Assembly: GCA_026129545.1 (NCBI GenBank) | Contig: JAHCHX010000001.1 | Coordinates: forward strand, 2,107,501-2,171,500 | From: Saprospiraceae bacterium | GTDB lineage: Bacteria; Bacteroidota; Bacteroidia; Chitinophagales; Saprospiraceae | Length of the DNA stretch: 64,000 nucleotides | Reading direction: 5' to 3' | Translations under genes and position numbers: made by a program | The notes under the pieces: generated by a model | The model's input: the letters and a program-made list of their open reading frames with translations, nothing else | Told to the model about the DNA's origin: nothing | Databases searched by the model: none | Shown: positions 54,101 through 62,426 of the stretch, piece after piece | How positions within the stretch are numbered: the first letter of the stretch is position 1 | Layout: every line of letters begins with the position of its first letter

Positions 54101-55051
54101 AAGTCGTTGAAAATCGTCGAACTCCTCCGTCACAAACGAAGCGTTCACGCGGCTTTGTTCAGTAACACGGAGGCCATTGCCGTCGCCTACTTTGATAAAA
54201 TACCATGCGTGGTGGTCATAGAGGTGTTGGGTCACGGTAAGTTCGGGGTCGTTGGCGTTGGCGCGAAAGTTCCAAGGACGGGGCCCGACAGCGTAAAACA
54301 GGATGTAGTCGCCCGCGTCGAACTTTCCATCTGCCTCGCCCACCACTTGGATGGCATTCTCGATTAAATCGTCGGGGCGCGGGTCGCTGTTGCGCTCCGG
54401 CACCATAGCGCCGCCATTCCCGAAGAGTCGAATGGTGCGGGGGTCTATGTTGTCCAGATTCGTGATGCCCAGCGTTGTTTTCAAAAAATTATAGTCAAGC
54501 CTGTAAACACCCGAATTGGCGACCCCGAACTTATAGACGGTGCCTGTGCTCAGGGCGGAGGTGTACGTGAATGGCCCGCCGCGCTCTTTCACGGGCTGGG
54601 CCTCCGGGGTGACGCGCACGTTGAGCGTGACGGACACCGCCCGTTCAAAGCCGCTGCCCGCGCGTCGGATGGGGATGAAAGCCACCCGGCCTACGAATTT
54701 GGAACGTTCCTGCTCTACCGACGTTTGCAAGGCGAGGTCGTTGCGCAAGGCCGCATCGTCCGGCGAGGGCTTTTTGGGAAATGTTTCCCATTGCACCGTC
54801 GCCACTTCCACCTCTATTTTGGAAAAACCAGCGAGCGGGAATTGTTCGGCGAACACGGGCAAGGTAGGCGCATCGTCGTGAAAAATGCTGCCTTTGAAAT
54901 GCCAGAACTCGAGTTCGCCGCCACCGGAGAGAATATGTTTGGTGGGCACGGCATCCCATTCGATGGCGCGCTGAATGGTGAAGGAGCTCTGTGCCAACAG
55001 CGCGGAGCTACCAAAACAAGCAAGCAAAAGGGCAAAAATTGGATTCTTCAT
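51194..55051 (-). CDS. porU: Type IX secretion sortase PorU (gingipain-like C25)
   Basis: 1285 aa. Signal peptide (FALLLACFGSSALLAQ). The C25 peptidase core has the catalytic pair: His789 in YIGHGGPRGWAQERV and Cys823 in TATCSFGGYDDYKTL. The preceding Rossmann-like half includes FKWLLLFGDGSFDPRNI and PVYETAESFNPI. A C-terminal sorting-type domain ends the protein (YPNPFTTNTWFQFEH ... YGDQLARGVYLYRVKV ... FEKLVILK). PorU sits on the outer surface, removes C-terminal sorting domains from T9SS cargo and attaches them to lipopolysaccharide. PorV, often nearby, is not in this window. Cargo encoded here include 28736-31144 and 59951-62086. Confidence 0.94.
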   Translation of the reverse strand: MKNPIFALLLACFGSSALLAQSSFTIQRAIEWDAVPTKHILSGGGELEFWHFKGSIFHDDAPTLPVFAEQFPLAGFSKIEVEVATVQWETFPKKPSPDDAALRNDLALQTSVEQERSKFVGRVAFIPIRRAGSGFERAVSVTLNVRVTPEAQPVKERGGPFTYTSALSTGTVYKFGVANSGVYRLDYNFLKTTLGITNLDNIDPRTIRLFGNGGAMVPERNSDPRPDDLIENAIQVVGEADGKFDAGDYILFYAVGPRPWNFRANANDPELTVTQHLYDHHAWYFIKVGDGNGLRVTEQSRVNASFVTEEFDDFQRLEEDRVNLLDNFVSAQGSGKKWFGDYFLQTRARDYSFSFPNLVPGSSARLRAEFAGRCAVGTTVRLIVDGNTLTRNINGVQVSDNEATYAALAVFQTNFQPTGTDRVGVRIEYPEIGQQSEGWLDFIEINARRRLQMTGQFMEFRDKQTITQDAATFRISGVNGNLLVWDISNPQRPFLQQTLKSGSTVEFGVNTLFTLRNFVAFYENATFPRPEAVAGKIATQNLHGIDNVHLAIVYHPDLQADAARLAEHRRQYSGLDVALVDVLQLYNEFSSGAKDPGAIRDFAVMLLERNPNKFKWLLLFGDGSFDPRNITNSPNNKDLIPVYETAESFNPIRAYPADDFFALLSPEDGGSLSGKLDLAVGRITARSPQEAQAVVDKIIAYDSDPATLGDWQLRNLFIADDEDANAHINQTENLAAMTAAAARFFNIEKVYFDAYQQVATSAGDRFPDAKAAINANIFRGNLVTQYIGHGGPRGWAQERVVDNNDIAGWDNPNRYPLIITATCSFGGYDDYKTLTGGEQALIKVKSGAIGLFTTTRAVYISDNNTLTNAVQTFLYRRENGQYLTIGEILSAAKNSISSGFDNSRRFTLLGDPAMYLALPEYRVATTKINDKDVADGQPDTLKALMPVKLEGVVTDTLGNLLSNFNGRVFVSVYDKAQNLQTLGQDPGSFVRSFSVQRNIIFKGSATVRNGQFQIEFVVPKDINYTYGFGKISYYAENGTPLDAAGADENIVIGGNANLIQDDQPPIVTPYLNTDAFVFGGITDNSPKILVKCSDDYGMNVSGVSLGHDLTAVLDGNLLETIVLNDFYESELDNFRKGQAIYPLRNLSVGRHTLHVKGWDIANNSGEGYTEFVVAEDGKAALAHVLNYPNPFTTNTWFQFEHNLAGQVLDVQISIFTVSGKLVKTIIHSTPADGYRVNDINWNGKDDYGDQLARGVYLYRVKVRGTDVLGAQVTAESDFEKLVILK

Positions 55052-55261
55052 AAGCCGTCAGAATACGATTGGCGATTCGGGCAAATTGGCGCAGGGCGAG
55101 GAGCACGGGTTGCCCGATGAGGTGTTTTTACGGGAAAACAATTGTCGGGAAAATCAGATTTTGGCAGCGCAAGAAAAAAACAATTTGGCCGAAACCAGCA
55201 GTTTGAACATTCGCTCTACATTCGCGGGTCAACTCAATGTGTACCTAACCAAAGTAGTTTG

Positions 55262-56212
55262 ATGAAGCAAGACCGAATTCTCGTCATAGGCGCCGGCGGA
55301 CAAATCGGCGCGGTGCTTACCGATGCACTCCGCGAGGTGTATCAGGCCGACAATGTCATCGCATCCGACTTGCGCGACCTCGGCCCGCAAGATGGCCCAG
55401 TTGAAGTCCTCAATGCGCTCGATGCCGCCGCGCTGGAAGAAGTGGTGAAAAAATGGAGGGTCAATCAAATCTACCACCTCGCCGCCATCCTGAGCGCCAC
55501 GGGGGAAAAAGACCCGATGAAGGCGTGGGACATCAATATGCGCAGCCTGTTCAACGTGCTCGAAATCAGTCGGCAGCGCAATCTGGCGAAGGTCTATTTT
55601 CCCTCGTCCATCGCGGTGTTTGGCCGCGAGGCCGCACACCTCAACACGCCGCAATACGAAGTGCTGATTCCCGAAACGGTGTATGGCATCAGCAAAGTGG
55701 CGGGCGAGAACTGGGCCAACTACTACTATCGCCGCTATGGGGTGGATGTGCGCTCGCTGCGCTACCCCGGCATCATCGGCTACCAAAGCATGCCCGGCGG
55801 CGGCACCACCGACTATGCGGTGGATATTTATCACTATGCCGTCCAGTCCAAACCTTACGAGTGCTTCCTAAGTCAGGACACGAGCTTGCCCATGCTCTAT
55901 ATGCCCGACGCGATTCGCGCCACGCTGGAATTGATGGAGGCTCCTGCCAACCGCCTCTCGGTGCGCACCAGCTACAATCTGGCGGGCATGAGTTTCACTC
56001 CGGCAGAGGTGGCTGCGAGCATCAAAAAAAGGATGCCCAATTTCAAAATCACCTACAAGCCCGATTTTCGCCAAGCCATCGCCGACTCCTGGCCAGCCTC
56101 CATTGACGACTCCGCCGCTCGCAAAGACTGGGGCTGGAAGCCGGAATTCGACCTCGACGCGATGACAAAGGATATGCTGCACCATCTGGAACTGCAATAT
56201 CAGGCCGCTTGA
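55262..56212 (+). CDS. NAD-dependent epimerase/dehydrogenase (L-threonine 3-dehydrogenase-like SDR)
   Basis: 316 aa from the ATG at 55262 (MKQDRILVIGAGGQIGAVL). Extended SDR marks: the GxGGQIG nucleotide loop at 10-16, VNQIYHLAAILSATGEKDP, FPSSIAVFG, and the Tyr-Lys pair in PETVYGISKVAGE (YxxxK). LRYPGIIGYQSMPGGGTTDYAV and MLYMPDAIRATLELMEAP match the branch of bacterial L-threonine 3-dehydrogenases of the SDR type. It would oxidise L-threonine to 2-amino-3-oxobutyrate with NAD. Divergent from porU. Confidence 0.88.
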   Translation: MKQDRILVIGAGGQIGAVLTDALREVYQADNVIASDLRDLGPQDGPVEVLNALDAAALEEVVKKWRVNQIYHLAAILSATGEKDPMKAWDINMRSLFNVLEISRQRNLAKVYFPSSIAVFGREAAHLNTPQYEVLIPETVYGISKVAGENWANYYYRRYGVDVRSLRYPGIIGYQSMPGGGTTDYAVDIYHYAVQSKPYECFLSQDTSLPMLYMPDAIRATLELMEAPANRLSVRTSYNLAGMSFTPAEVAASIKKRMPNFKITYKPDFRQAIADSWPASIDDSAARKDWGWKPEFDLDAMTKDMLHHLELQYQAA

Positions 56213-56256
56213 ATAGCAAGTTGTTAGAGGGACATTTCAAATCGTGGCTATCGTAC

Positions 56257-56335
56257 GCCGGAACGCTGTTCCGGCATTTATTCTGCCCCTGTTGGCGGGG
56301 ACTCCAACATTCCGCCCCGCTGGGGCTATTTCAAC
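56257..56335. repeat. Hairpins between convergent genes
   Basis: GCCGGAACGCTGTTCCGGC (56257-56275) is a perfect 8-bp stem with a GCT loop. CCCCTGTTGGCGGGG and GCCCCGCTGGGGC follow. They lie between the epimerase stop and the patatin stop and may act as a weak bidirectional terminator, but no long T-run is present. Confidence 0.4.
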
Positions 56336-56353
56336 CCATTATTCGTGTAAAAT

Positions 56354-58699
56354 TTAGTCCCCACCTTTTTTCATCTCCTCCTCGGCTCTTCCGCATACCC
56401 ACTCCACCGAGCGTTTTGAGAGCCAGCGACCCAGTGGCACTTTGTCCTTTGGTTTGGTTTCGTGGCCTTGCAGCAACAACACAGTGGGCAGGGCCTCCTT
56501 TTTTTCGTTCACCAAAACATCGTTGAAATACGCTGTCCACCAAGTATTTCTGCCCTGAATGGAAGAGGATGCCACTGCTTTCAGGGTCGCTGTAGTCTGG
56601 TTGAGGCGTTCGAAGTTTTTTCCTTCGGGGGTCGAGATGTCGTCGTTGATGAAGAAGAACACTTTGATTTTGAGCCGCTGTTTCACCGATGCAGGAATGT
56701 CGGGCGATTGAGCGATGTGTGCGTTCAGGCGCTCTTGGATGCGGCTCATCAGGGTCAAGCCCATATTTTCAAAAAGCCCGCCGTCCATGAAGTTGCCCAC
56801 GTCTTTGATATAGGTGTAGGCATTCATGATAGGGAACAGTTGGCTCAGATTGGTGGCCGTCACCATAGCGAGTGTTTTGCCGGGATAGTTTTTCTCTGCG
56901 TCGCGCACGATGTCAATGGCATCCACGAAGAGCGTCGAATCCCACGCAACGGGGCTGGCATAGCCCGGTTTGCCCGTTTGGATATTGAGCGTGATGGGGA
57001 AATATAGCGGCAGCCTTGTGTCCGCTTGTTTTGGTGCCGAATACCAATAGGAAAGATAGGGCTGCATGGGATAGTTGGGGATTTTGGGGCGCTTGCTTCC
57101 GATGCGCAGGCTGTCGCCGCCACCGCTGACAAAGGTTTGGGCAACGCGGTTGAGCGGGTTTAGGTCGCTTTTATGGCTCTGCTCGAAGCCGTAGCGAACC
57201 GCGTTGGCAAATCCCAATGCCTCATGCCGTTGGTGTTCCAAATTCCGGTCGTGCACCCCTTCTTTTTTGAACAAGGAGACGAAGCGTTTGCCCACTTCGT
57301 TGACAAACAATTGCATGAACTGCGAACTCAGGTAGTTGCGCTCAAACATCTGGGGGGCAAAATGCTGGTGCAGGCTTTTTTTGGTGCTGTCATCGAGCGT
57401 TGGATGGTCCTGCACATAGCGCCACAGCGACAGCGTCGAGCCAGTGCCCACCGAGCCTCCGGAGGCGGAGGTGATAGCGAACAAATGGCGATGAAACTGG
57501 TAGCCGTGCTTAATCTCCAGACGGTTGAGCAACTCACTCGTCCACAATCCTGCGCGGCTGCCTCCGCCCTGCGCAGCCACCAAATAAATGGGAATGGTAT
57601 CGGTGCTGGCAGTGTCAATGTGCGGCGCGATGTTGTTGCGATACCATAGAGCGAAATAGGCATCGAACCCAACACGGTCATCTGCCGCCCGCAAATCGGA
57701 AGGGACGTAATTGATGTTGTGTATCGGGGAAGGGCGAACAAATATGAACCAACCCAACAGTACCAGCCCAGTCGTGAGGCCGTATTTGAGCCACTTGCCT
57801 TTTTTCAACACATAGACGGCCACCAACAAATCATTGAGCAGCACATAAAAAGTGATGATGACGAGTAAGACAAAGGTGGGCGACAGCACATTCAGGTTGC
57901 TGAGCAGAGACAATACCAAGGTGCCGATGACGACGGTCCCAAACACCAGCCGATAATAGCGCCGATGAGTTTTGTTAAGCCCGGGCTTGTTCACCGGGTC
58001 AAGCCGTTCCTCCAAGTGCTTTATGATGCCGCCCAACAACGCCATTTGCACCAACATACCGATTCCGACAAAATAGTAGTTCCAGAACACGGTGTCGTTT
58101 TCCTTTGCAACCCACACCAGCACGCACACCAAACCCCAATTCGCGCACATCAATTCCTGCAAACGCCCCAGTTTGAGTTTGCTTCGCTCCATCACCCACC
58201 ACATCAAGCCGATGCCGCCCAAAATGGTGGCCATCGTGAGCGCAAAATACCAGCCATTGAAATCGCGCTTGGACTGCACCCATATCATCGCCACGCTGTA
58301 GAAAATCATGGGCAGCGCACTCACCAGCAAGCCGCGGTAGGGGTTGTTGGCCGTCACGGGGCGCAATTTGTTGAGCTCTGCCAAGCCTTCCACCGTGTCA
58401 GGATTGATTTTCCGAAAGAAAGGCAGCGGCAACAGCCAGATAGCCTTGGCTAACAAGTAGTAGATGAACAGCATGGCGGCTGCACGGAAGCCGGGGTACA
58501 GCCCCCTGTCATCAAATAAGCCATAGAGGAGTTCCCAGCCCTGTTTCACCCCAAACATGAGCAGGGGCACTATCAAAATCCAGATGAGGAACACAAGATT
58601 GCCGCGCACAAAACCACCTGCTTTGTCGAATGAAAGGTCGGAAAATGGCGCCGCGAGGAATTGGAAAAAAGACTTGGGGTAAGTGGTAGGATTGGCCAT
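56354..58699 (-). CDS. Polytopic patatin-like phospholipase
   Basis: 781 aa from the ATG at 58699 (MANPTTYPKSFFQFL). The N-terminal 350 residues hold about eight membrane helices (for example GNLVFLIWILIVPLLMFGV; GFRAAAMLFIYYLLAKAIWLL; YYFVGIGMLVQMALLGGII; YGLTTGLVLLGWFIFV). The patatin core follows: YLVAAQGGGSRAGLW, the nucleophile in ITSASGGSVGTGSTL, and the partner Asp in NFMDGGLFENMGL. The Ser sits in SxSGG rather than GxSxG, as in some members. It would hydrolyse membrane lipids from the membrane. The large polytopic N-terminus is unusual for the family. Confidence 0.85.
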   Translation of the reverse strand: MANPTTYPKSFFQFLAAPFSDLSFDKAGGFVRGNLVFLIWILIVPLLMFGVKQGWELLYGLFDDRGLYPGFRAAAMLFIYYLLAKAIWLLPLPFFRKINPDTVEGLAELNKLRPVTANNPYRGLLVSALPMIFYSVAMIWVQSKRDFNGWYFALTMATILGGIGLMWWVMERSKLKLGRLQELMCANWGLVCVLVWVAKENDTVFWNYYFVGIGMLVQMALLGGIIKHLEERLDPVNKPGLNKTHRRYYRLVFGTVVIGTLVLSLLSNLNVLSPTFVLLVIITFYVLLNDLLVAVYVLKKGKWLKYGLTTGLVLLGWFIFVRPSPIHNINYVPSDLRAADDRVGFDAYFALWYRNNIAPHIDTASTDTIPIYLVAAQGGGSRAGLWTSELLNRLEIKHGYQFHRHLFAITSASGGSVGTGSTLSLWRYVQDHPTLDDSTKKSLHQHFAPQMFERNYLSSQFMQLFVNEVGKRFVSLFKKEGVHDRNLEHQRHEALGFANAVRYGFEQSHKSDLNPLNRVAQTFVSGGGDSLRIGSKRPKIPNYPMQPYLSYWYSAPKQADTRLPLYFPITLNIQTGKPGYASPVAWDSTLFVDAIDIVRDAEKNYPGKTLAMVTATNLSQLFPIMNAYTYIKDVGNFMDGGLFENMGLTLMSRIQERLNAHIAQSPDIPASVKQRLKIKVFFFINDDISTPEGKNFERLNQTTATLKAVASSSIQGRNTWWTAYFNDVLVNEKKEALPTVLLLQGHETKPKDKVPLGRWLSKRSVEWVCGRAEEEMKKGGD

Positions 58700-58968
58700 G
58701 TCAGTTTGGTTTTTAAATATCGAAGCTAAGATGCGGGATTGGCGCAAAAAGCAGCGATAAAAAGTGGATTAAAAGTGGATGTGCTTACCTCTTTCTGGCT
58801 CGATTGACGTATGTTACCAATAAGGAAGGAAAAAGTCAAAGTGTCCAATTTTAACATTTCATACTCCCCGAACTCAATTTGCGCATTTCTATCGTTGTGT
58901 TGCTGATTGGTTTACTATTTTTCGGTAATATCTCACCCTCTTTTTTCATCTTCTAACACGATTTACGC

Positions 58969-59871
58969 ATGGAACCAATTCTCAATGTAGCAGTAAAAGA
59001 TACTGTACACACACACACACACTTGCATTTTTATTGTTGCTGATGGCAAGTGCCATGCAGGCACAAACGATTGAGTGTGGCCCGCCAGGACTTTCTCCGG
59101 CTGAGCGTGTTGCAATCATCCAACAATTGCCACAAGCAGCATCTCAGAGTACCTGGTTCAACCACAAGCATTGCCGTGGGTAATGTCAAGAAAATACAAG
59201 TGGTGGCATCTGTTGCAAATGAGGTGATTGCCTGGCAATTCGCAACACGCTTTGCATCGGACTCTCTCACCATTTTGAATGTGCTGCCCGGAAACACTGG
59301 CACCACATTCGACGAGGAAAACTATTATTATTCAACGCCGACATTGGCCGGAAACAATGATGGGATACTCCGGAGCATTTGGTATGCTACTGACGGAAAT
59401 GCAGTTAATCTTAATGGCAAAGTGCTGTTTGAAGTTCTGGTAGAAGCGAATATCAGCATTGGAGACATAAAGGATGTGTTCAAGTTGGACAGCCGGGCAT
59501 TGGATATGAGGTTCTACGATGAATCTGGCCAAGTAATTGACAGCGTTGGTCTCACACTACGGCTGGAGGAAGCATCCTCCGAAAGAGCCGAATCGGACCG
59601 AGTGAAATCAAGAACGGATTTCAAGGCACTTGTCTATCCCGTTCCGTTTAATTCTGAAATCATCTTTGCGTTCGAATTGCCTGATAAAGAAACGGCCAAT
59701 CTTTCGCTATTCGACCCTACCGGCAAACTTCTTTTTGAGACAAATATCGCTTTGCCAGCAGGCTACCACCAGATAAATATACCTGAAGCAAAGGGCTATC
59801 CATCCGGACTGTACTGGTATTCTTTAAAAGCAGGCCAGCAGCAAGCATCTGGCAAAATCACAAAGAATTGA
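58969..59871 (+). pseudogene. T9SS-type secreted protein gene with disrupted reading frame
   Basis: The main frame (59050-59871) ends with a type A sorting domain (VYPVPFNSEIIFAFELPDKE ... YPSGLYWYSLKAGQQ). Its N-terminus is broken: the signal peptide (LAFLLLLMASAMQA-Q) and TIECGPPGLSPAERVAIIQQL lie in another frame, joined near base 59148. The ATG at 58969 is in the frame of the main part but hits a stop after a (CA)n tract at 59007-59021. At least two frame changes are needed to make a whole protein. The surviving part resembles a cohesin- or immunoglobulin-like domain (VGNVKKIQVVASVANEVIAWQF). Confidence 0.72.
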
Positions 59872-59884
59872 TGAGTTTTCCTAT

Positions 59885-59931
59885 TCCCGTCCCGGCGGCA
59901 AATGGCGTTGTCGGGACGGGGCTTTTATTTA
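59885..59931 (+). terminator. Terminator after the disrupted secreted gene
   Basis: CCCGTCCCGG pairs with TCGGGACGGG across a roughly 15-base loop, followed by GCTTTTATTT; starts 14 bases after the stop. Confidence 0.6.
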
Positions 59932-59950
59932 ACACAAAAACATACATCCC

Positions 59951-62086
59951 ATGCGCTACGCCTTATTTTTCATGCTATGCCCAATCTTACCCGATGCGGC
60001 ATCCGCACAAACGACTTGGTATGTGAACCAGAACGTGTCGGGAGGTGCTCAAAACGGAACAAGTTGGGCCAATGCCTTTCCCGAGCTCCAGCAGGCACTT
60101 ACCATAGCGTCGTCTGGCGACGCGATATGGGTCGCAAAAGGCACATACAAACCCACCTCTGGTACCAATCGAGGCATATCCTTCAGCCTTGTGAACGGAA
60201 CTCAACTATATGGCGGTTTTTTGGGTGTGGAAACGATGCTGGCTCAGCGCAATCCCATGACAAATGAGACCGTGTTGAGCGGCGACATAGGCATCTCAGG
60301 GGTGAGCACCGACAATTCGTACCATGTGGTGCGCGGAAAGGGACTTGACCACAGCACGGTGTTCGATGGGTTCGTCGTCACGGGGGGATATTCATTTGGA
60401 GAGTTCACCCCCAACCCGTTGGATGGATTGGGCGCGGGCATCCTGCTCGAAGGCTCGGCCGGACTTGCCAACTCGCGCCCTATCATTGCCAACTGTCGCT
60501 TTGAACGCAACTACGCTTATCTGGGCGGAGCGCTCTGCACGACTTGGGAAGACCCCTTGTTCCCTGCTCAAGGGAAAAACCCGGTGAACCCTGTGCTCCG
60601 CAACTGCACGTTCAGCCACAACCGCTCATATTTGTATGGTGGAGCCATGTACATCAACAGCCCTTCCGGTGCGACGACAGACACATTCACCTTGGAACGT
60701 TGCATTATATCCGACAACAATGCCCTGTTGGGTGAGGGCGGCGGGATTTATTTCAACCAAACGGCCAACTCCAATACGCGCATGACCTCTTGTGTTTTCG
60801 AGCGCGACACCGGGCAATTGGGCGGCGGCATCTACTATCAGGGACTTCCGCCCGCCATGAACATCACCACACTAGTGTTGGATTCATGTGTTTTTCGCAG
60901 CAACGTGTCGCCGGAGGGCGGCGGCATTTTTTACGTCGGGCCCCTGACCCCCTCAGTAGTGGGCGTCCAATTTTATTGTCGGATGCGACATTGCGTTTTT
61001 GATGGCAACAAAGCCACCTCTGCCAGCGGCTCGGCTTATCTTATGCTGGCAACTTATGGAGGAAAGGTGACTACAGAAGTGAGCGATTGCGTCTTTAAAA
61101 ATGAATTATCGGGCAATTTTACAACTTCGGTAGCCGCTGTTTCTAGTAGTGAAACGGAAGTATCATTTGAAAAATGCTTATTTTTCAATAATCATAGCAG
61201 GATTTCGGACGATAAAATATGCTTGGCGATACATAGCGGAGCCTCCGGCGGAAGCGCAGTCAATAAAGTAACGACACGAATCAACAACTGCCTTTTTAGC
61301 AACAATGGTGGCGGAATAGCAGTGCAGGGCGGACGAATGAATTATATCATAACGAATGTCACTAATTGCACATTCTATAACAACAACGAGTATATTTTCT
61401 TAAAGAGTTGGGACACGCTGTACAGTCAGCCTAACAGCTATCACAACGACTTTTTCATTGACAACTGCGTTGTTTGGGAAACAGAGACCGATATGGTGAA
61501 AATGTTTTACAACAACAACCCCGACAACTTTACCATGTATGGCTTCCACATCAACCACACCTTGCTGAGCCTGAGCGACAGCACCGGCATACCGGGAAGT
61601 CTGGAGGCGTTTGAAGATGGGCTAATTTTTGGTCAATACCCGGAATTCGCGGATACCGCAAGCCACGATTTCAGGCTCAAGCCCTGCTCGCCCGCCGTGA
61701 ACAAGGGAAACAACGCCGCTGCACTTGCCGCCGGACTGACCAGCGATTTGGACGGCAACACGCGGATACGCTATGGCACGGTTGACATGGGCGCGTACGA
61801 ACAGCAGGACTCTTGCGCAATGGTTGGCACATTCGAGATGGGTGATGAGACGGGTTTTCGATTTTGGCCCAATCCGTCGGTTGATGGGTTGCTTCACATT
61901 CAAGGCGAAGACGCATTTGAGGGGACGGTTCGCTTGTTTGATTTGAATGGCCGTGAGGTTTACAACCGCCATGTAAGCAAGTCATCGCTGCATACTCTTC
62001 AATTGGGGCATTTGGCGCCGGGTGTTTATCACATCCGACTTGAATCGCCGCCCAAGAGCGCCATCGGCCCATGGTTGAGACTGTGA
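59951..62086 (+). CDS. Secreted beta-helix protein with T9SS sorting domain
   Basis: 711 aa. Signal peptide FFMLCPILPDAASA-Q. WYVNQNVSGGAQNGTSWANAFPELQQAL and DAIWVAKGTYKPT begin a right-handed parallel beta-helix of the choice-of-anchor Q / polymorphic outer-membrane type, with repeated SCVFERDTGQLGGGIYYQG and DSCVFRSNVSPEGGGIFYV-like coils up to about residue 560. The end (FWPNPSVDGLLHIQGED ... YNRHVSKSSLHTLQLGHLAPGVYHIRL) is a type A sorting domain, so it should be exported and processed by PorU. The role is probably surface or matrix binding; no catalytic site seen. Confidence 0.88.
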   Translation: MRYALFFMLCPILPDAASAQTTWYVNQNVSGGAQNGTSWANAFPELQQALTIASSGDAIWVAKGTYKPTSGTNRGISFSLVNGTQLYGGFLGVETMLAQRNPMTNETVLSGDIGISGVSTDNSYHVVRGKGLDHSTVFDGFVVTGGYSFGEFTPNPLDGLGAGILLEGSAGLANSRPIIANCRFERNYAYLGGALCTTWEDPLFPAQGKNPVNPVLRNCTFSHNRSYLYGGAMYINSPSGATTDTFTLERCIISDNNALLGEGGGIYFNQTANSNTRMTSCVFERDTGQLGGGIYYQGLPPAMNITTLVLDSCVFRSNVSPEGGGIFYVGPLTPSVVGVQFYCRMRHCVFDGNKATSASGSAYLMLATYGGKVTTEVSDCVFKNELSGNFTTSVAAVSSSETEVSFEKCLFFNNHSRISDDKICLAIHSGASGGSAVNKVTTRINNCLFSNNGGGIAVQGGRMNYIITNVTNCTFYNNNEYIFLKSWDTLYSQPNSYHNDFFIDNCVVWETETDMVKMFYNNNPDNFTMYGFHINHTLLSLSDSTGIPGSLEAFEDGLIFGQYPEFADTASHDFRLKPCSPAVNKGNNAAALAAGLTSDLDGNTRIRYGTVDMGAYEQQDSCAMVGTFEMGDETGFRFWPNPSVDGLLHIQGEDAFEGTVRLFDLNGREVYNRHVSKSSLHTLQLGHLAPGVYHIRLESPPKSAIGPWLRL

Positions 62087-62205
62087 GCCCTTGCTCATCC
62101 ACCACAAGCCTTTGACTACCGAGCATCAGTAGGAAAGTGTACACGATGGCCACCTCAAACGCCGCTGTTCTCTCGGACTGCTGCGCCCAATAAACAACCT
62201 CCGCC

Positions 62206-62239
62206 CCGCTTGGCCTTCTCACCAAGCAGGGCGGAGATT
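62206..62239. repeat. CTTGG...CCAAG hairpin
   Basis: CTCCGCCCCGCTTGG pairs with CCAAGCAGGGCGGAG (one mismatch) across a short CCTTCTCA loop. The inner CTTGG/TTCTC/CCAAGC part matches the pair of hairpins at 2941-3031. Confidence 0.5.
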
Positions 62240-62264
62240 GTTGCGAAATGCCCCACAAGATTCC

Positions 62265-62426
62265 TAGTGCCTCGTCCGGTCAATGGCCCGTGAATTGGGG
62301 AGTCAAATATTTCCTTCATCAAGGCGTGAGGAGGGCGCAATACGGGATATTGTAACCGACGAGCAACGCAGAGGAAGGAAAAATTGGGCCGCCACATTCA
62401 TGGGCCATTGACCGGACGAGGCACTA
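62265..62426. mobile_element. MITE-like element with 30-bp terminal inverted repeats
   Basis: 162 bp. 62265-62294 and the reverse complement of 62397-62426 agree at 29 of 30 bases; the ends begin TAGTGCCTCGTCCGGTCAAT. If the outer TA is a duplicated target, this fits TA-specific elements such as IS630/Tc1-type. Interior has no gene. The right arm overlaps the last codons of the MFS gene (stop at 62424), so the element may have replaced the original gene end. Confidence 0.75.
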
